NCBI GenBank assembly: GCA_030671465.1
Contig: DAOVIP010000067.1
Location: forward strand, 1 to 8,158
Reading direction: 5' to 3'
Origin: Candidatus Aminicenantota bacterium
Lineage (GTDB): Bacteria; Acidobacteriota; Aminicenantia; UBA2199
DNA: 8,158 bases
Below, piece by piece: positions 6,476 to 8,158 of this stretch. The translations under genes were made by a program, and so were the position numbers. Each line of letters starts with the position of its first letter. Positions within the stretch are counted from its first letter, which is position 1. Below the pieces are notes generated by a model. The model did not search any database, had not been told where the DNA came from, and was given only the letters and a program-made list of their open reading frames with translations.

Positions 6476-6505
6476 CAAAAAAGTATTTTGGCAATGGTTG
6501 ACAAA
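6468..6505. repeat. Nine-base perfect inverted repeat between lexA and the beta-barrel gene
   Basis: Arms TTTGTCAAC (6468-6476) and GTTGACAAA (6497-6505) are exact reverse complements separated by 20 bases. The left arm contains the lexA -35 hexamer; the right arm contains TTGACA in the opposite direction but has no -10 at the usual spacing. Arm centres are 29 bases apart, close to three helical turns, so the pair could be a two-site operator; alternatively the similarity reflects a decayed or alternative promoter. Confidence -1.
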
Positions 6506-6510
6506 TCTTT

Positions 6511-6539
6511 TTGCGTGTCATGGATGAATGGGGTATAAT
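6511..6539 (+). promoter_or_regulatory. Candidate promoter for the beta-barrel gene
   Basis: TTGCGT (6511-6516), a 17-base spacer and a perfect TATAAT (6534-6539). The -35 matches only 3/6. Predicted start is near 6546, leaving about 9 bases before the ATG at 6555, which leaves no room for a normal ribosome binding site; the transcript would be nearly leaderless. Confidence -1.
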
Positions 6540-6554
6540 ACAGATTAAAAGCCG

Positions 6555-7232
6555 ATGAATATCAAAACAACTTTTTTCATCTTTTTCCTGTTGATGATCA
6601 GCCTGTTCCAGTACGGCTGGATCTATGAAAAGCATGAAACCGAAAAATCGAAAATCGGATTTTTTTCCAGTTTCCTGGATGATCATGTTCTGCATGCGGG
6701 GATATTTTATTTTTACCAGGTGAATGAAAAAACCGAGCTGGGCTGGGGAGTCCATTATTATGATTTCAGTAATCCGGAAGAATTTTTAGAGGGGAGCAAC
6801 CTCACCCTCGGTCCCATGTGGGCACATACCATCGCCTTTAAGAAAGGCAGGGCCGGACTGCGCTTTACCATAAATCTCTGGCTTTCCCTGTATTCGTCGC
6901 TTACCTCAACCGAAACCAAGGAAGACAAAACCAAATTCAGGGCTGAAATTGATCCGCACTTATTACTCTTCAAAGAGATCAAGTTGGGGAAACATATCCG
7001 TTTGTATCCGGCCGTCGGGATCGCCGCTTATTTGACCTACATGCAGCGGACCGAGTATGAAGAGATGGACAAGGGGATGGTGCAATCCCACCTGGTGTTG
7101 ACCCTGCCCCTTAAAATCCAAACCGGAAAAACCGGCTTTCTGATGATTGAACCGATTTCCAGGATATTATTATACAGCAATCGAAATCAGCTCGTGGAAA
7201 AATTCAGTCTGAAGTTTACCTATGCCTTCTAA
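6555..7232 (+). CDS. Probable outer-membrane beta-barrel protein, uncharacterised
   Basis: I do not recognise a specific family in this 225-residue protein. It begins with a lysine and a hydrophobic stretch (5-18), like a signal peptide, though no clear Ala-x-Ala cleavage site follows. The rest alternates aromatic or hydrophobic with polar residues in segments that look like membrane beta strands: about 46-56, 60-70, 82-96, 99-113, 128-139, 149-163, 178-190, 193-208 and 215-225. It ends in KFTYAF, with a C-terminal phenylalanine and alternating aromatic residues like the signal read by the BAM insertion machinery. A small barrel of 8-10 strands in the outer membrane is the best guess; a periplasmic beta-sandwich is possible. 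No Shine-Dalgarno is visible before the ATG. It diverges from lexA and its stop is one base from the convergent coiled-coil gene's stop. Confidence -1.
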   Translation: MNIKTTFFIFFLLMISLFQYGWIYEKHETEKSKIGFFSSFLDDHVLHAGIFYFYQVNEKTELGWGVHYYDFSNPEEFLEGSNLTLGPMWAHTIAFKKGRAGLRFTINLWLSLYSSLTSTETKEDKTKFRAEIDPHLLLFKEIKLGKHIRLYPAVGIAAYLTYMQRTEYEEMDKGMVQSHLVLTLPLKIQTGKTGFLMIEPISRILLYSNRNQLVEKFSLKFTYAF

Positions 7233-7233
7233 C

Positions 7234-8158
7234 CTATTTCATCTTACTCTCAAGTTCCTGGATGCTTTGATCAATTAGATCGATCCGGGAATAAATTTCC
7301 TTGAGTTCCGCCCGGTCCGGTCGGTTCTGATTGAGTTTTTCACCGGTTTTTTCAAACAAAACGGTCAATTGTTTCTCTATCCCGATCTTTTTTATGCTCA
7401 GTGCTTTCCGGTTTTTCTGTAAATTTTCGATGACCTCTTCGTCCTTTTTGTTCTGCTCACTGAATTCTTTCTTTAATCCATTGATCTGGGATTCCATTTC
7501 ATCTATTTTGACATTCAGTTCAGTGATTTGTCCTCTGATATTTTGCTTTTCTACTTCGGCAGTATTTTGAATTGACTGGAACCGGGGCTCCTTTTGTTTT
7601 AACGCTTCGATCTTTTTTTCATATTCCTTCAGCTTCAGATCTTTTTCAATCTTGGATAAATACCCGTCCTTTCCCGTTTTTTCCATTTCCTGGATTTGAT
7701 GCCTGATATTCCGGGCCAATTTTGTTTTCAATTTGTCATTTTCTTTGATTTTATTGCCAATGGAATCAATCTGACGGAGCAGTTTTTTATGATGCAGAGC
7801 AAGCGGTTTTTTTTTCTCTTCAAGCAAAGAAATCCCGGTGTCATGATCTTTTTTGATCGCTTCCGTCCGGGTTAGATGTTTCTCAAGTTCTGAATCCAGT
7901 TTATGGATATCATTATTGATCAGGACCAGGTCCTCCTTCAACTTTTTTATTTCCCTGGTTTCAGATCCGATTTCCACCAGATCAATCTGGTTGTCCCAGG
8001 CCAACTGACCCAGCCGGGCGATCACCTTCATCTTTTCCTGGGTTTTCCGGTTAATTTTGGATTTGATTCTGGCCATCCGGATTTTGCTTCCGATCCAGAA
8101 AAAAAAAGCCCTTATCTTGGCCCGGGCCCTTTTGTCTCTTATAAGAATAAAAATTAAA
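7234..8158 (-). CDS. Coiled-coil protein, probably membrane-anchored; N-terminus beyond window edge
   Basis: From the ATG at 8076 the reading frame encodes 280 residues dominated by Lys, Glu, Leu, Ile, Gln and Asn in heptad-like patterns (about 38-125 and 150-278), indicating long coiled coils, with a short break near 132-140 (EKTGKDGYL). No catalytic motif or known domain is recognised. The same frame stays open for 27 more codons to the window edge and reads LIFILIRDKRARAKIRAFFFWIGSKIR in two parts: a hydrophobic run, then a cluster of Arg/Lys, then an amphipathic aromatic stretch (8077-8157). That looks like the end of a membrane helix followed by positive cytoplasmic residues, so the real start probably lies outside the window and the coiled coil is likely cytoplasmic. 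The ATG at 8076, with GGAAG about 10 bases ahead, remains an alternative start. It ends with TAG, one base from the stop of the convergent gene. Function unknown; a scaffold or envelope-tethering role is a guess. Confidence -1.
   Translation of the reverse strand, partial: LIFILIRDKRARAKIRAFFFWIGSKIRMARIKSKINRKTQEKMKVIARLGQLAWDNQIDLVEIGSETREIKKLKEDLVLINNDIHKLDSELEKHLTRTEAIKKDHDTGISLLEEKKKPLALHHKKLLRQIDSIGNKIKENDKLKTKLARNIRHQIQEMEKTGKDGYLSKIEKDLKLKEYEKKIEALKQKEPRFQSIQNTAEVEKQNIRGQITELNVKIDEMESQINGLKKEFSEQNKKDEEVIENLQKNRKALSIKKIGIEKQLTVLFEKTGEKLNQNRPDRAELKEIYSRIDLIDQSIQELESKMK

Noticed and set aside
6498..6503. TTGACA on the plus strand as the -35 of the beta-barrel gene
   Set aside because: The TATAAT at 6534 is 30 bases away, and no acceptable -10 occurs 16-18 bases downstream (the bases there read TGGATG).
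7331..7570. Phe/Ser-rich reading frame opposite the coiled-coil gene
   Set aside because: Its composition is the expected complement of Lys/Glu-rich codons, and there is no ribosome site or family match.
8119..8128. GGCCCGGGCC palindrome as a terminator or operator
   Set aside because: It sits in the apparent coding extension, encodes part of the Arg-Ala run, and lacks loop and U-tract geometry of a terminator.

Overview
The window carries six protein genes packed with little spacing; no gap between genes exceeds about 160 bases. I see no tRNA, rRNA, CRISPR array, insertion sequence or clear intrinsic terminator. The probable outer-membrane beta-barrel protein points to a diderm (Gram-negative) host. 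A large double-receiver / PEP-synthase-like ATP-grasp protein with a conserved 'GRWG..DPWLGIPV' tail recalls proteins I know from Bacteroidetes and related FCB-type lineages. LexA and Pol IV next to it, moderate base composition and sigma70-like promoters fit a lineage such as Calditrichota, KSB1 or Marinimicrobia. That placement is an inference from family recall and is not firm.

Layout, left to right. (1) Bases 1-480, minus strand: the N-terminal 160 residues of a concentrative nucleoside transporter (CNT family), cut by the window edge, whose substrate signature is altered. (2) 481-635: a compact divergent control region with two well-spaced extended -10 promoters whose -35 hexamers form an inverted repeat. 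(3) 636-1619, plus: a multi-pass membrane protein of the flippase-like / LPG-synthase transmembrane family. It converges, 11 bases apart, on (4) 1631-4579, minus: the 982-residue protein with a degenerate and an intact receiver-like domain, a PPDK/PEP-synthase ATP-binding module, no recognisable phosphohistidine domain, and a family-specific tail. It has its own candidate promoter in the gap behind dinB. (5) 4664-6423, minus: a lexA-dinB operon with a 4-base ATGA overlap, read from a consensus promoter (TTGACA-17-TATAAT). At the predicted transcription start lies a GAAC-N7-GAAC direct repeat, a strong candidate LexA operator. (6) 6555-7232, plus: a small probable beta-barrel protein divergent from lexA. 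(7) 7234 to the right edge, minus: a lysine/glutamate-rich coiled-coil protein. Its frame stays open to the window end and reads into a hydrophobic, then very basic segment, so it is probably membrane-anchored and incomplete here.

How the genes work together: lexA and dinB form a self-repressed SOS unit, in which DNA damage triggers LexA self-cleavage and raises error-prone Pol IV. The other genes are envelope or transport proteins and one signalling/phosphotransfer-like enzyme, with no visible shared pathway. The most unusual items are the receiver-coupled PEP-synthase-like protein that lacks the standard phosphocarrier domain, the direct-repeat LexA box built of CGAAC half-sites, and the CNT protein with a remodelled substrate motif.
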